From assembly GCF_040448305.1 (NCBI RefSeq), contig NZ_CP148752.1, positions 5,123,501 to 5,187,500 on the forward strand: a stretch of DNA of 64,000 nt. The letters run 5' to 3'. Below are positions 33,847 to 41,776 of the stretch, one piece after another. Numbering within the stretch: the first letter of the stretch is position 1; every line of letters begins with the position of its first letter. Origin of the DNA: Pseudomonas fluorescens (GTDB lineage Bacteria > Pseudomonadota > Gammaproteobacteria > Pseudomonadales > Pseudomonadaceae). The notes beneath the pieces are model-generated. The model was not told the origin of the DNA and did no database searches. It was given only the letters and a program-made list of their open reading frames with translations. The position numbers and the translations under genes were made by a program.

Positions 33847-35286
33847 TTACAAACCGCTAGCCATCTCCTGGCAGAGTTGGGTGGCCAGCATGCCCAGGGT
33901 CATCAAAGCGCGCTCGGCTTCACGGTTCCACGGGATGCCGCAGTTGAGCCGGATGCAGTGATTGAATTGCTCGGTGTTACTGAAGATCAGTCCCGGCGCA
34001 ATACTGATGCCCTGCTGCAATGCCCGCACATGCAACTCTTGCGTGTTGACCCGCCCCGGCAGACTGACCCACAGAATGAAGCCGCCGGTAGGCCGGGTCA
34101 TCTGCGTGCCTTCCGGGAAATACTGCTGCACGGCCAGCTGGAAGGCACTGAGGTTTTTCCGGTATTCCTGACGGATGAAGCGCAAATGCCGGTCGTACCC
34201 GCCATTTTCCAGGTAAGCGGCAATGCCCATTTGGGTCACGCTGCACGCGGAATGCGTACTGAAGGTCTGCAAGCGCTGGATTTCCTGCTGATACTTGCCG
34301 GCAATCATCCAGCCGATCCGCACGCCAGGCGACAGGGTTTTAGAGAAGCTCGAGCAATAGATCACCCGATCCAGCCGATCGTAGGCCTTTAGGGACTTGG
34401 TGCGCCCCTGCTCGAACATCAGCTCACCGTAGATATCGTCTTCGACAACCTGGATATCGAAGTCCGACGCCAGGCGCAGCAATTGTTTCTGCCGCTCCTC
34501 CGGCATGGTACCGCCCAATGGATTGCTCAGACGGGTGGTCAGCACCAACGCCTTGATCGACCATTGGTTGGCCGCCAGCTGCAGGGCTTCCAGGCTCATG
34601 CCCGTGGCGGGATCGCTGGGGATCTCGATGACCTTGAGGCCCAACAGATCGGCCAGTTGCAGCAAACCGTAATAGGTCGGCGATTCGGCCGCGATCAGAT
34701 CGCCCGGACGGGTCAGCACACGCAAGGACATCTGCAGCGCATCGACGCAACCGTGGGTGATCACCACTTCCGACGGATCGACCACCACGCCGGCATCGCG
34801 CATGCGGATCGCCACCTGTCGGCGCAACGGCTCGAAACCGGGGCTGAACATGTAGCTGAAGGCCCGCGGGCTATGGAAACGGGTGACCTTGGCCAATTGC
34901 TGATGCAGTGCCCGCACCGGCAAATAGTCGACACTCGGCACCGCAGCGCCCAGCGGGAACACACCTTCACGACGGGATTCGACCAGGACTTGCTGAATGA
35001 TGCTGCTGCGGGTGACCAGACCGGGGCGTTCGACCCGGGCGATGTCCGGCGTCGGCGCGGTGAGTGCCGGCGTCTGGTGCACGTAGTAACCCGACTGCGG
35101 CCGGGCGCGGATCAGCCCCTGATCCTCGAGATTGGCATACGCCTGCAACACCGTCGCATGGCTGACATTGAGCTGCGAGCTCATCTTGCGTACCGAAGGC
35201 ACGCGCTCTCCCGGCTGATAGACCCCACGGCGGATGTCTTCGGCCAGTTGTTGAGCAATACGTTGATAGAGCAAAAGGTTGGTCAT
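33847..35286 (-). CDS. MocR/PdxR-like regulator (GntR HTH fused to aminotransferase domain)
   Basis: The 479-residue protein joins an N-terminal GntR winged helix (VPSVRKMSSQLNVSHATVLQ, about 28-70) to a type I aminotransferase-fold domain. The PLP lysine is expected in CSSFSKTLSPGVRIGW, and ITHGCVDALQ and EDDIYGELMF mark the fold. Such proteins sense PLP or an amino compound and rarely catalyse. No divergent target gene is adjacent; the upstream region has repeated ACAGT elements that may be its own operator. Confidence 0.9.
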   Translation of the reverse strand: MTNLLLYQRIAQQLAEDIRRGVYQPGERVPSVRKMSSQLNVSHATVLQAYANLEDQGLIRARPQSGYYVHQTPALTAPTPDIARVERPGLVTRSSIIQQVLVESRREGVFPLGAAVPSVDYLPVRALHQQLAKVTRFHSPRAFSYMFSPGFEPLRRQVAIRMRDAGVVVDPSEVVITHGCVDALQMSLRVLTRPGDLIAAESPTYYGLLQLADLLGLKVIEIPSDPATGMSLEALQLAANQWSIKALVLTTRLSNPLGGTMPEERQKQLLRLASDFDIQVVEDDIYGELMFEQGRTKSLKAYDRLDRVIYCSSFSKTLSPGVRIGWMIAGKYQQEIQRLQTFSTHSACSVTQMGIAAYLENGGYDRHLRFIRQEYRKNLSAFQLAVQQYFPEGTQMTRPTGGFILWVSLPGRVNTQELHVRALQQGISIAPGLIFSNTEQFNHCIRLNCGIPWNREAERALMTLGMLATQLCQEMASGL

Positions 35287-35339
35287 GACGCAGCACTCGA
35301 TTTCACGGGCATTTTATTCTTGTGTGAAACAATACCGGA

Positions 35340-35415
35340 ACAGTTTAGAAGTGTACGGGGACAGTTGCCACAATAGTCGACCGTACAGTGCAGTGTCAGC
35401 AAAATCTGTACTGTT
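35340..35415. promoter_or_regulatory. Phased ACAGT repeats upstream of the MocR gene
   Basis: ACAGTT at 35340, ACAGTT at 35361, ACAGTG at 35385 and the inverted ACTGTT at 35410 are spaced 21 to 25 bases, about two helical turns each. MocR-type regulators bind direct repeats with such spacing, so autoregulation is a fair inference. Confidence 0.4.
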
Positions 35416-35436
35416 TTGTGCGGTAATCGGCAGGCG

Positions 35437-35473
35437 TAAAAAAACCCGGCGCTGCATGGCAGGCCGGGCTTTC
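35437..35473 (-). terminator. Intrinsic terminator of the OmpA-like lipoprotein gene
   Basis: On the minus strand AGCCCGGC and GCCGGGTT pair around a short loop and are followed by a T-run. It lies about 15 bases after the stop of the OmpA-like gene. Confidence 0.9.
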
Positions 35474-35487
35474 CAGCGACGCAACCC

Positions 35488-36300
35488 TTAGCGGGCAGCG
35501 CCGAGCTGGCCCTTTTCGTCGGAAAACACAATTTCCACCCGACGATTCTGCGCCCGGCCCCGTTCCGACGCATTCGCGTCCACCGGGTACTCGTCGCCAT
35601 AACCCTCGACCTGGATGCGCTTGTCGTCGATCCCCAGGTCCATCAGCACGTCAGCCACCGATTGTGCGCGGTCGCGGGACAGCTTGAGGTTTTCCTGCTT
35701 GCCCCCGGTACTGTCCGTATAACCCTCGATCCGTACCACACGCTTGGGGTTGAGTTGCAGGAACTGCACGATCTTCAACACCACACGGTTGGCCGACGGC
35801 TTCAATTCCGCTTCGCCCGTGTCGAACAACATGTCGCCCAAGGTCATCACCAGACCACGGTCGGTCTGGCTGGTGGTCAATGCCAGGATCTGCTCCTCGA
35901 GCCATTTGCCTTGCTGCTGCACGCTGAACAGTTTGGATTCACGCAGTGCCAGTTGCAGACGCTGCCGTTCCAGTTCGAGCTTCGCCGCCTGCTCTTCGTT
36001 GAGCACCTGATTGGTGTGTTCCCGGGCAATGGCGCTATAGCGCTGGCTCAGGTAGGCGTAATGCACCACGTCCGAACCGCTGCCCCAATAGCTGGACAGG
36101 CGATCGGCACGGGCCAGGGATTCACCGGCGCGAATCACGTCCTTGGGGGCGATTCGCAGCACATTGGAGTCTTCCTTGACCTTCTGAAAGTCGGCACCGG
36201 CTTGCTGCAATGCAGTCTCGCTGTGCTGGCTGACGCAGCCAAAGAGGCTCGCGCAGCCGGCCAGGATCAAACCGCCGAGGGCTTTGCTCTTGAGGCTCAT
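35488..36300 (-). CDS. OmpA-family outer-membrane lipoprotein
   Basis: The 270-residue protein has a lipobox (ASLFGC, acylated Cys22), a long helical middle (about 80-135; EEQAAKLELERQRLQLALRESK) and a C-terminal OmpA peptidoglycan-binding domain (150-260). The domain shows the conserved VEGYTDSTGG and ASERGRAQNRRVEIVF. It should anchor the outer membrane to the cell wall. Its ATG overlaps the end of the DUF4398 gene by 4 bases, so the two are co-translated. A strong terminator follows. Confidence 0.88.
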   Translation of the reverse strand: MSLKSKALGGLILAGCASLFGCVSQHSETALQQAGADFQKVKEDSNVLRIAPKDVIRAGESLARADRLSSYWGSGSDVVHYAYLSQRYSAIAREHTNQVLNEEQAAKLELERQRLQLALRESKLFSVQQQGKWLEEQILALTTSQTDRGLVMTLGDMLFDTGEAELKPSANRVVLKIVQFLQLNPKRVVRIEGYTDSTGGKQENLKLSRDRAQSVADVLMDLGIDDKRIQVEGYGDEYPVDANASERGRAQNRRVEIVFSDEKGQLGAAR

Positions 36301-36653
36301 TCGGCATCTCCCAGTTGCTTGCGCAGGCGGGCGATGCGGGTGTTGAGCACGTTCAACTGCTCCTCGCTCTTGGCCGTCAACACCTTGGCTTCAGCCAGAC
36401 GCGCATCAAGTTCGGCCTGTTCGGCCCGCATGCGGGCGTTTTTGAAGGATTGATCGGTCATGTTGCCCTTGGCGCGGTTGAACTTGTCTTCGGCCAGTTT
36501 CATTTCCGGCACATCGTCGGCGGTGGCGCCCACGGCCTTGGCCTGTTCGAGTGCCTGTTCGGTCAGGCGAATCTGTTCATTCGGCGCAGGATCGGTTGCA
36601 CAACCCGCCAGGGCGGCAAAGGCCACGGCAGCGAAAAGAGGTCGAATACTCAC
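36297..36653 (-). CDS. DUF4398 lipoprotein
   Basis: This 118-residue protein has a lipobox (FAALAGC) and an almost entirely helical DUF4398 domain rich in Ala, Glu and Lys, ending in a coiled-coil-like EEQLNVLNTRIARLRKQLG. Function unknown. The partner is the OmpA-like lipoprotein, overlapped by 4 bases. The frequent pairing of DUF4398 and OmpA proteins suggests a joint envelope structure. Confidence 0.85.
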   Translation of the reverse strand: MSIRPLFAAVAFAALAGCATDPAPNEQIRLTEQALEQAKAVGATADDVPEMKLAEDKFNRAKGNMTDQSFKNARMRAEQAELDARLAEAKVLTAKSEEQLNVLNTRIARLRKQLGDAE

Positions 36654-36662
36654 TAAATATCC

Positions 36663-37499
36663 CTACTGTTTTGGGGTACTGACGGGTTGTTGCGAGGGTT
36701 GCAGCGGTTGTGAGCGTTGTGCCTTCCAGCGCTCGATATTGCGCATCAGCACGGCTTCCGTCAGTCCGGACGCGGGCAATTCTGTCATCTTTTTGGCCAA
36801 CTGTCCGCGCAACCACGGATCGTTGCAGGCCGAGTCATGGGAAATCGCCAGGTACAGGCCAGGCTTGTCGATCGGTTGCGAGCGCGCGATCAGATCAGCG
36901 GCCATGCCCAGTGTCTGAGCAGTCGCCATGCCCGAGTAACGTCCTGCCAGTACAAACTCGACCTCGCCCAACAGCAGTTTCTGAAAGGCCTGGGTCAGGT
37001 TGGACGTGCGCGTGAGGGTTAGCTGCTGTCCGGCAAACGTGCTGAATTGCGCGGTCAATCGGGCCTTTTCCGACACGGCACCGGGATGGCCGTGCAGGTC
37101 CTGCGCTTCGTTGTAGACCAGCGTCGAGTCCTTGCGAGTCCAGACCAGATAGTCGTTTTCCAGCAAGGGTGGATGGATGTAGTCCAGGGTTTCCAGTTCG
37201 CTGACGGTCAACGTCGCGTCCGCCAGCATGTCCATGCGCCCGCTGCGCACTTCGTCCAGGGCCTGGGCGCGTTTGCCGGCATAAAGCAGTTCGACCTTGA
37301 GCCCCAACTCCCCCGCCACTTGCTGCAGCAAATCGGCGCTGGCACCGATCAGGTGCTTGGGGTTCTGCGGGTCTTGCCACAGGTACGGTGGCGCGTCCGG
37401 GCTGCCGGTGACCACCAGGCGCTCGCATTTGCCTGCGGCGACAGACAGCGTCGGCAATAACGCCAATCCCAGTAAGCTCCACGCACAGCGCAGATCCAT
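36663..37499 (-). CDS. Periplasmic solute-binding (SBP_bac_3-like) protein
   Basis: The 278-residue protein has a signal peptide (LLGLALLPTLSVAAG) and a type-3 solute-binding fold. It starts VTGSPDAPPYLWQ and continues with GASADLLQQVAGELGLKVEL and GRMDMLADATLTVSE. No ABC permease or ATPase gene is adjacent, so it may be a signalling or orphan receptor. It precedes the DUF4398 and OmpA-like genes by 9 bases on the same strand, forming a three-gene envelope operon. ATG 37499 begins MDLRCAWSLLGL. Confidence 0.82.
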   Translation of the reverse strand: MDLRCAWSLLGLALLPTLSVAAGKCERLVVTGSPDAPPYLWQDPQNPKHLIGASADLLQQVAGELGLKVELLYAGKRAQALDEVRSGRMDMLADATLTVSELETLDYIHPPLLENDYLVWTRKDSTLVYNEAQDLHGHPGAVSEKARLTAQFSTFAGQQLTLTRTSNLTQAFQKLLLGEVEFVLAGRYSGMATAQTLGMAADLIARSQPIDKPGLYLAISHDSACNDPWLRGQLAKKMTELPASGLTEAVLMRNIERWKAQRSQPLQPSQQPVSTPKQ

Positions 37500-37532
37500 G
37501 GCAATACACTCCCGTTGAGTCCGTTTATATCT

Positions 37533-37634
37533 CTGTAGGAGCGAGCCTGCTCGCGATGGTCTCAAATGCACCGCGTCTATCCAGGATTCCCGCGTCATCG
37601 TTAACGTCCATCGCGAGCAGGCTCGCTCCTACAG
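37533..37634. repeat. Paired REP palindromes
   Basis: Inverted cores GTAGGAGCGAGCCTGCTCGCGA at 37533-37557 and the opposite orientation at 37609-37634, about 50 bases apart. They lie between etfA and the envelope operon, just after the etfA terminator. Confidence 0.9.
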
Positions 37635-37646
37635 GAGAAAAAGGAC

Positions 37647-37679
37647 AAAAAAAAGCCCGACCAAAAGGCCGGGCTCTTT
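37647..37679 (-). terminator. Intrinsic terminator of etfBA
   Basis: On the minus strand AGCCCGGCC and GGTCGGGCT pair around TTTT and are followed by a T-run. It lies about 20 bases after the etfA stop. Confidence 0.9.
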
Positions 37680-37697
37680 ATAAGTGAAGCAGCCGGA

Positions 37698-38627
37698 TTA
37701 GACCAGCTTCTCGAACTCAGGGATGGCTTCGAACAAGTCCGCCACCAGGCCGTAATCGGCCACCTGGAAGATCGGCGCTTCTTCGTCCTTGTTGATCGCA
37801 ACGATCACTTTGGAGTCTTTCATGCCGGCCAGGTGCTGGATCGCGCCGGAGATACCGACGGCGATGTATAGCTGTGGAGCAACGATCTTGCCGGTCTGAC
37901 CGACCTGCATGTCGTTCGGAACAAAACCTGCGTCGACCGCGGCGCGCGATGCTCCGACGGCAGCGCCCAGCTTGTCGGCCAGGGCGTACAGGTGTTTGAA
38001 GTTGTCGCCGTTCTGCATGCCGCGGCCGCCGGAAACGACGATCTTGGCAGCGGTCAGTTCCGGACGATCGGATTTGGCCAGCTCTTCGCCAACGAAGCTG
38101 GAGATGCCAGCGTCGTGGGCAGCAGCAACGGCTTCAACGACAGCGGAACCACCTTCAGCTGCAACCGGGTCGAAACCGGTGGCACGCACGGTGATCACTT
38201 TCACTGCAGCGTTCGACTGAACGGTAGCGATGGCGTTACCGGCATAGATCGGACGCTTGAAGGTGTCAGCGCTTTCTACCGAGATGATCTCGGAGATCTG
38301 GTCAACGTCCAGTGCAGCGGCAACGCGCGGCAGGATGTTTTTGCCGTTGGAAGTGGCGGCAGCCAGGATGTGGCTGTAGCCCTTGCCCAACTCTGCAACC
38401 AGAGGAGCGACGTTTTCTGGCAGTTGGTGCGCATAGGCAGCGTTGTCAGCTACCAATACTTTGCTCACGCCAGCGATTTTCGCAGCGGCTTCAGCCACGG
38501 CACCAACGCCCTGGCCAGCGACCAGAACATGGATGTCGCCGCCGATTTTGACAGCAGCGGCCACGGTGTTCAGCGTGGCCGGGGCCACTGCTTTGCCGTC
38601 GTGTTCAGCGATTACCAAGATAGTCAT
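37698..38627 (-). CDS. etfA: Electron transfer flavoprotein alpha subunit
   Basis: EtfA carries FAD and, with EtfB, moves electrons from acyl-CoA dehydrogenases to EtfQO. The 309 residues show the FAD domain segments VVSGGRGMQNGDNF, VGASRAAVDAGF and the signature YIAVGISGAIQHLAGM. The length matches the family. It starts 2 bases after etfB. A terminator and REP pair follow. The quinone oxidoreductase gene lies divergently upstream. Confidence 0.96.
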   Translation of the reverse strand: MTILVIAEHDGKAVAPATLNTVAAAVKIGGDIHVLVAGQGVGAVAEAAAKIAGVSKVLVADNAAYAHQLPENVAPLVAELGKGYSHILAAATSNGKNILPRVAAALDVDQISEIISVESADTFKRPIYAGNAIATVQSNAAVKVITVRATGFDPVAAEGGSAVVEAVAAAHDAGISSFVGEELAKSDRPELTAAKIVVSGGRGMQNGDNFKHLYALADKLGAAVGASRAAVDAGFVPNDMQVGQTGKIVAPQLYIAVGISGAIQHLAGMKDSKVIVAINKDEEAPIFQVADYGLVADLFEAIPEFEKLV

Positions 38628-38629
38628 GA

Positions 38630-39379
38630 TTAGATTACCTTCGCTTCGTTTTTCAGTTTCTCGACCAGTTCAGCCACCGACTTGACCTTGATACCCGCGC
38701 TGCGTGCAGCCGGCGCTTCGACTTTCAGGGTCTTGTTGGTGGAGGCGGTGGAAACGCCCAAAGCGTCCGGAGTCAGCACTTCGAGAGGCTTCTTCTTGGC
38801 TTTCATGATGTTTGGCAGAGACGCGTAGCGCGGCTCGTTCAAACGCAGGTCGGTGGTGACGATAGCCGGCAGTTTCAGGGAAACCGTCTGCGCGCCGCCG
38901 TCGACTTCACGGGTGACAGCAACGCTGTCGCCGTTGATTTCGACTTTGGACGCGAACGTGCCCTGACCGTAACCGCTCAATGCAGCGAGCATCTGGCCAG
39001 TCTGGTTGTTGTCGCTGTCGATGGCCTGTTTGCCAAGGATCACCAGCTGAGGCTGTTCCTTGTCGACAACAGCTTTCAACAGTTTGGCAACAGCCAGGGA
39101 AGTCAGGTCTTCGGCGGACTCGACGAGGATGGCGCGGTCGGCACCCAGAGCCAGCGCGGTGCGCAGTTGCTCTTGAGCGGTGGACGGGCCTACGGAGACG
39201 ACGACGATTTCAGTCGCAACACCCTTCTCTTTCAGGCGTACGGCTTCTTCCACGGCGATTTCGCAGAACGGGTTCATCGACATCTTGACGTTGGCAAGAT
39301 CGACGCCGGAATTGTCCGCCTTGACGCGAACCTTGACGTTGTAATCCACAACGCGTTTGACAGCTACAAGAACCTTCAT
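38630..39379 (-). CDS. etfB: Electron transfer flavoprotein beta subunit
   Basis: EtfB binds AMP and forms the ETF heterodimer with EtfA. The 249-residue protein begins MKVLVAVKRVVDYNVK and has the family segments NPFCEIAVEEAVRLKE and VILGKQAIDSDNNQTGQMLAAL. It is the first gene of etfBA. Its promoter lies in the 548-base gap shared with etfQO, where several palindromes are present. Confidence 0.96.
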   Translation of the reverse strand: MKVLVAVKRVVDYNVKVRVKADNSGVDLANVKMSMNPFCEIAVEEAVRLKEKGVATEIVVVSVGPSTAQEQLRTALALGADRAILVESAEDLTSLAVAKLLKAVVDKEQPQLVILGKQAIDSDNNQTGQMLAALSGYGQGTFASKVEINGDSVAVTREVDGGAQTVSLKLPAIVTTDLRLNEPRYASLPNIMKAKKKPLEVLTPDALGVSTASTNKTLKVEAPAARSAGIKVKSVAELVEKLKNEAKVI

Positions 39380-39670
39380 GGATTCCTCGTTACAGTCCGG
39401 TGAAAAGAAAGTCGCCTAGGCGAACCTGGCGGTTGATGCTCATCGGGCGCAAGGGCACCTCCAAAAACGCCGGCAAAAGTGTCAAGTGACCATCGCTCAT
39501 GATCTGGATGACCGTTCGTCAGTGGTGACTGACGAGTCATTCAACATCGCGGCGTGTAAACTGCGTATCAAACCCGCGCAGCGCATCACTCTCTACTGCC
39601 ATCGCCCTGTCTTTAGAGGTGCTCTTGAAACCAACAGTCAGCCTACGGCGAGCGCAAAACCGCCCGTATC

Positions 39671-39696
39671 TTGACCGGAACGCCTATTCCGGTCAA
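39671..39696. promoter_or_regulatory. 26-bp perfect palindrome, possible operator
   Basis: TTGACCGGAA, 6 bases, TTCCGGTCAA is a perfect 10-bp inverted repeat midway between etfB and etfQO. There is no T-run on either side, so an operator is more plausible than a terminator. I cannot name the binding protein. Confidence 0.5.
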
Positions 39697-39756
39697 TACG
39701 CCAAAATGGCCGTTCATAAGGCGCGTGACTTTGATTTCTCTGGCTTTGAGCCAATT

Positions 39757-39770
39757 CAAACAAACGTTTG
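39757..39770. promoter_or_regulatory. PsrA-type operator
   Basis: CAAAC, 4 bases, GTTTG fits the published PsrA consensus (G/C)AAAC-N2-4-GTTT(G/C), and an inner ACAAACGTTTGT palindrome overlaps it. It ends 2 bases before the -35 box of the etfQO promoter, a good place for a repressor released by long-chain fatty acids. Binding is inferred, not shown. Confidence 0.7.
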
Positions 39771-39772
39771 TA

Positions 39773-39801
39773 TTGGACGCTGAGAGTGGTGTAGATATAA
39801 T
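39773..39801 (+). promoter_or_regulatory. Sigma-70 promoter of etfQO
   Basis: TTGGAC, 17 bases, TATAAT is close to the ideal sigma-70 promoter. The start would be near 39808, giving a leader of roughly 120 bases to the etfQO start codon. Confidence 0.75.
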
Positions 39802-39927
39802 GCGCCACCCAAAGAGAAAGGTGGTCAATCGATTGCCCGCTCCCGGCGCTGTGCTGGGATTCATGGATGCGACACCCGACTTCCAAATTAGAAAAAAAAC
39901 TGTTGAGCCTTGAGTAGGAGATAGCCT

Positions 39928-41592
39928 GTGGAACGCGAATACATGGAATTCGACGTGGTCATCGTCGGTGCCGGCCCCGCTGGTCTTTCCGCCGCCTGCC
40001 GCTTGAAGCAGAAGGCCGCCGAAGCTGGTAAGGAAATCAGCGTCTGCGTGGTCGAAAAAGGCTCCGAAGTCGGTGCTCACATCCTGTCCGGTGCCGTGTT
40101 CGAACCACGCGCCCTGAACGAACTGTTCCCGAACTGGAAAGAACTCGGCGCGCCGCTGAACACGCCTGTGACCCGCGACGACATCTTCGTGCTCAAGAAC
40201 GCTGAAAGCGCGCAGAAAATTCCAGACTTCTTTGTGCCCAAGACCATGCACAACGAAGGCAACTACATCATTTCCCTGGGCAACCTGTGCCGCTGGCTGG
40301 CCCAGCAGGCCGAGAACCTGGGCGTGGAAATCTACCCGGGCTTCGCCGCTCAGGAAGCGCTGATCGACGAAAACGGCGTGGTTCGCGGGATCATCACCGG
40401 CGACCTCGGCGTCGACCGCGAAGGTAACCCGAAGGAAGGCCTGTACACCCCTGGCATGGAACTGCGTGGCAAGTACACGCTGTTCGCCGAAGGTTGCCGT
40501 GGCCACATTGGCAAGCAGCTGATCAAGCGCTTCAACCTGGACACTGACGCTGATGCCCAGCACTACGGCATCGGCCTGAAAGAAATCTGGGAAGTCGATC
40601 CGGCCAAGCACCAGCCTGGCCTGGTGGTGCACACCGCCGGTTGGCCGATGGACATCATGGGCACCGAGAACACCGGTGGCTCGTTCCTCTATCACCTGGA
40701 AAACAACCAGGTCGTGGTTGGCCTGATCGTCGACCTGTCCTACAGCAACACCTACCTGTCGCCGTTCGACGAGTTCCAGCGCCTCAAGCATCACCCGGTG
40801 CTTGCTCAGTACCTGGAAGGCGGCAAGCGCATCAGCTACGGCGCACGTGCCATCTGCAAGGGCGGCCTGAACTCGCTGCCGAAAATGGTGTTCAAGGGCG
40901 GCGCGCTGATCGGTTGCGACCTCGGCACCCTGAACTTCGCCAAGATCAAAGGCAGCCACACTGCGATGAAGTCCGGCATGCTCGCCGCTGAATCCGTGGC
41001 CGAGGCGCTGTTCGCCGAGAAGGATGGCACCGAAGAGCTGACCACTTACGTCGACGCGTTCAAGAACAGCTGGCTCTACGAAGAACTGTTCGCCAGCCGC
41101 AACTTCGGCCCGGCGATCCACAAGTTCGGCGCCATCGTCGGTGGTGGTTTCAACTGGCTGGACCAGAACATCTTCGGCGGCAAACTGCCGTTCACCCTGC
41201 ACGACACCAAACCGGATTACGCTTGCCTCAAGCTCGCGGCCGACTGCAAGAAGATCGACTACCCGAAACCGGACGGCAAGATCAGCTTCGACAAATTGAG
41301 CTCGGTGTTCATCTCTGGTACCAACCACGAAGAAGAACAGCCGTGTCACCTGAAGCTGGCCGATGCAAGCATCCCGATCAGCAAGAACCTGCCGCTGTAC
41401 GATGAGCCGGCACAGCGTTACTGCCCGGCCGGCGTGTATGAAGTGATCACCAAGGAAGACGGCGAGAAGCGCTTCCAGATCAACGCCCAGAACTGTGTTC
41501 ACTGCAAGACCTGCGACATCAAGGATCCTGCTCAGAACATCACCTGGGTGGCACCGGAAGGCGCTGGCGGCCCGACTTACCCGAACATGTAA
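39928..41592 (+). CDS. Electron transfer flavoprotein-ubiquinone oxidoreductase
   Basis: This membrane-associated FAD/4Fe-4S enzyme passes electrons from ETF to ubiquinone. The 554 residues have FAD motif VVIVGAGPAGLSAACRL (8-24), the segment SGAVFEPRALNELFPNW, and a C-terminal ferredoxin-type motif CVHCKTCDIKDPAQNITW that holds the cluster. The start is a GTG after GTAGGAGATAGCCT; an ATG five codons in (MEFDVVIVG) is an alternative. It is divergent from etfBA and preceded by a PsrA-type site. Confidence 0.95.
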   Translation: MEREYMEFDVVIVGAGPAGLSAACRLKQKAAEAGKEISVCVVEKGSEVGAHILSGAVFEPRALNELFPNWKELGAPLNTPVTRDDIFVLKNAESAQKIPDFFVPKTMHNEGNYIISLGNLCRWLAQQAENLGVEIYPGFAAQEALIDENGVVRGIITGDLGVDREGNPKEGLYTPGMELRGKYTLFAEGCRGHIGKQLIKRFNLDTDADAQHYGIGLKEIWEVDPAKHQPGLVVHTAGWPMDIMGTENTGGSFLYHLENNQVVVGLIVDLSYSNTYLSPFDEFQRLKHHPVLAQYLEGGKRISYGARAICKGGLNSLPKMVFKGGALIGCDLGTLNFAKIKGSHTAMKSGMLAAESVAEALFAEKDGTEELTTYVDAFKNSWLYEELFASRNFGPAIHKFGAIVGGGFNWLDQNIFGGKLPFTLHDTKPDYACLKLAADCKKIDYPKPDGKISFDKLSSVFISGTNHEEEQPCHLKLADASIPISKNLPLYDEPAQRYCPAGVYEVITKEDGEKRFQINAQNCVHCKTCDIKDPAQNITWVAPEGAGGPTYPNM

Positions 41593-41610
41593 GCCGAACC
41601 GCGAACATCA

Positions 41611-41636
41611 AGGCTCCCGAAACGGGGGCCTTTTTG
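41611..41636 (+). terminator. Intrinsic terminator of the ETF-quinone oxidoreductase gene
   Basis: GGCTCCCG and CGGGGGCC form a stem (one G-T pair) around a 3-base loop, followed by TTTTTGTTG, about 20 bases after the stop. Confidence 0.88.
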
Positions 41637-41669
41637 TTGCGTGCGATTCAAGCCCACGCCACAAGACCA

Positions 41670-41761
41670 CTGTGGGAGCGAGCCTGCTCGCGAAGACGGC
41701 CTGAAATCCAACATCGATGTTGACTAACATACCGCATTCGCGAGCAGGCTCGCTCCCACAG
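41670..41761. repeat. Paired REP palindromes
   Basis: Inverted REP cores at 41670-41694 and 41739-41761, with an ACATCGATGT spacer palindrome between them. They separate convergent genes. Confidence 0.9.
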
Positions 41762-41776
41762 GGTTTCCTTACGGGA

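Larger units (their letters stand above)
39380..39927. other. Divergent etfBA / etfQO control region
   Basis: These 548 bases have no supported gene. They contain three perfect palindromes: CGTCAGT/ACTGACG at 39517-39534, TTGACCGGAA/TTCCGGTCAA at 39671-39696, and the PsrA-type site at 39757-39770. A good sigma-70 promoter for etfQO lies at 39773-39801. A promoter for etfBA on the minus strand is expected on the left side but not clearly visible. Confidence 0.75.
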
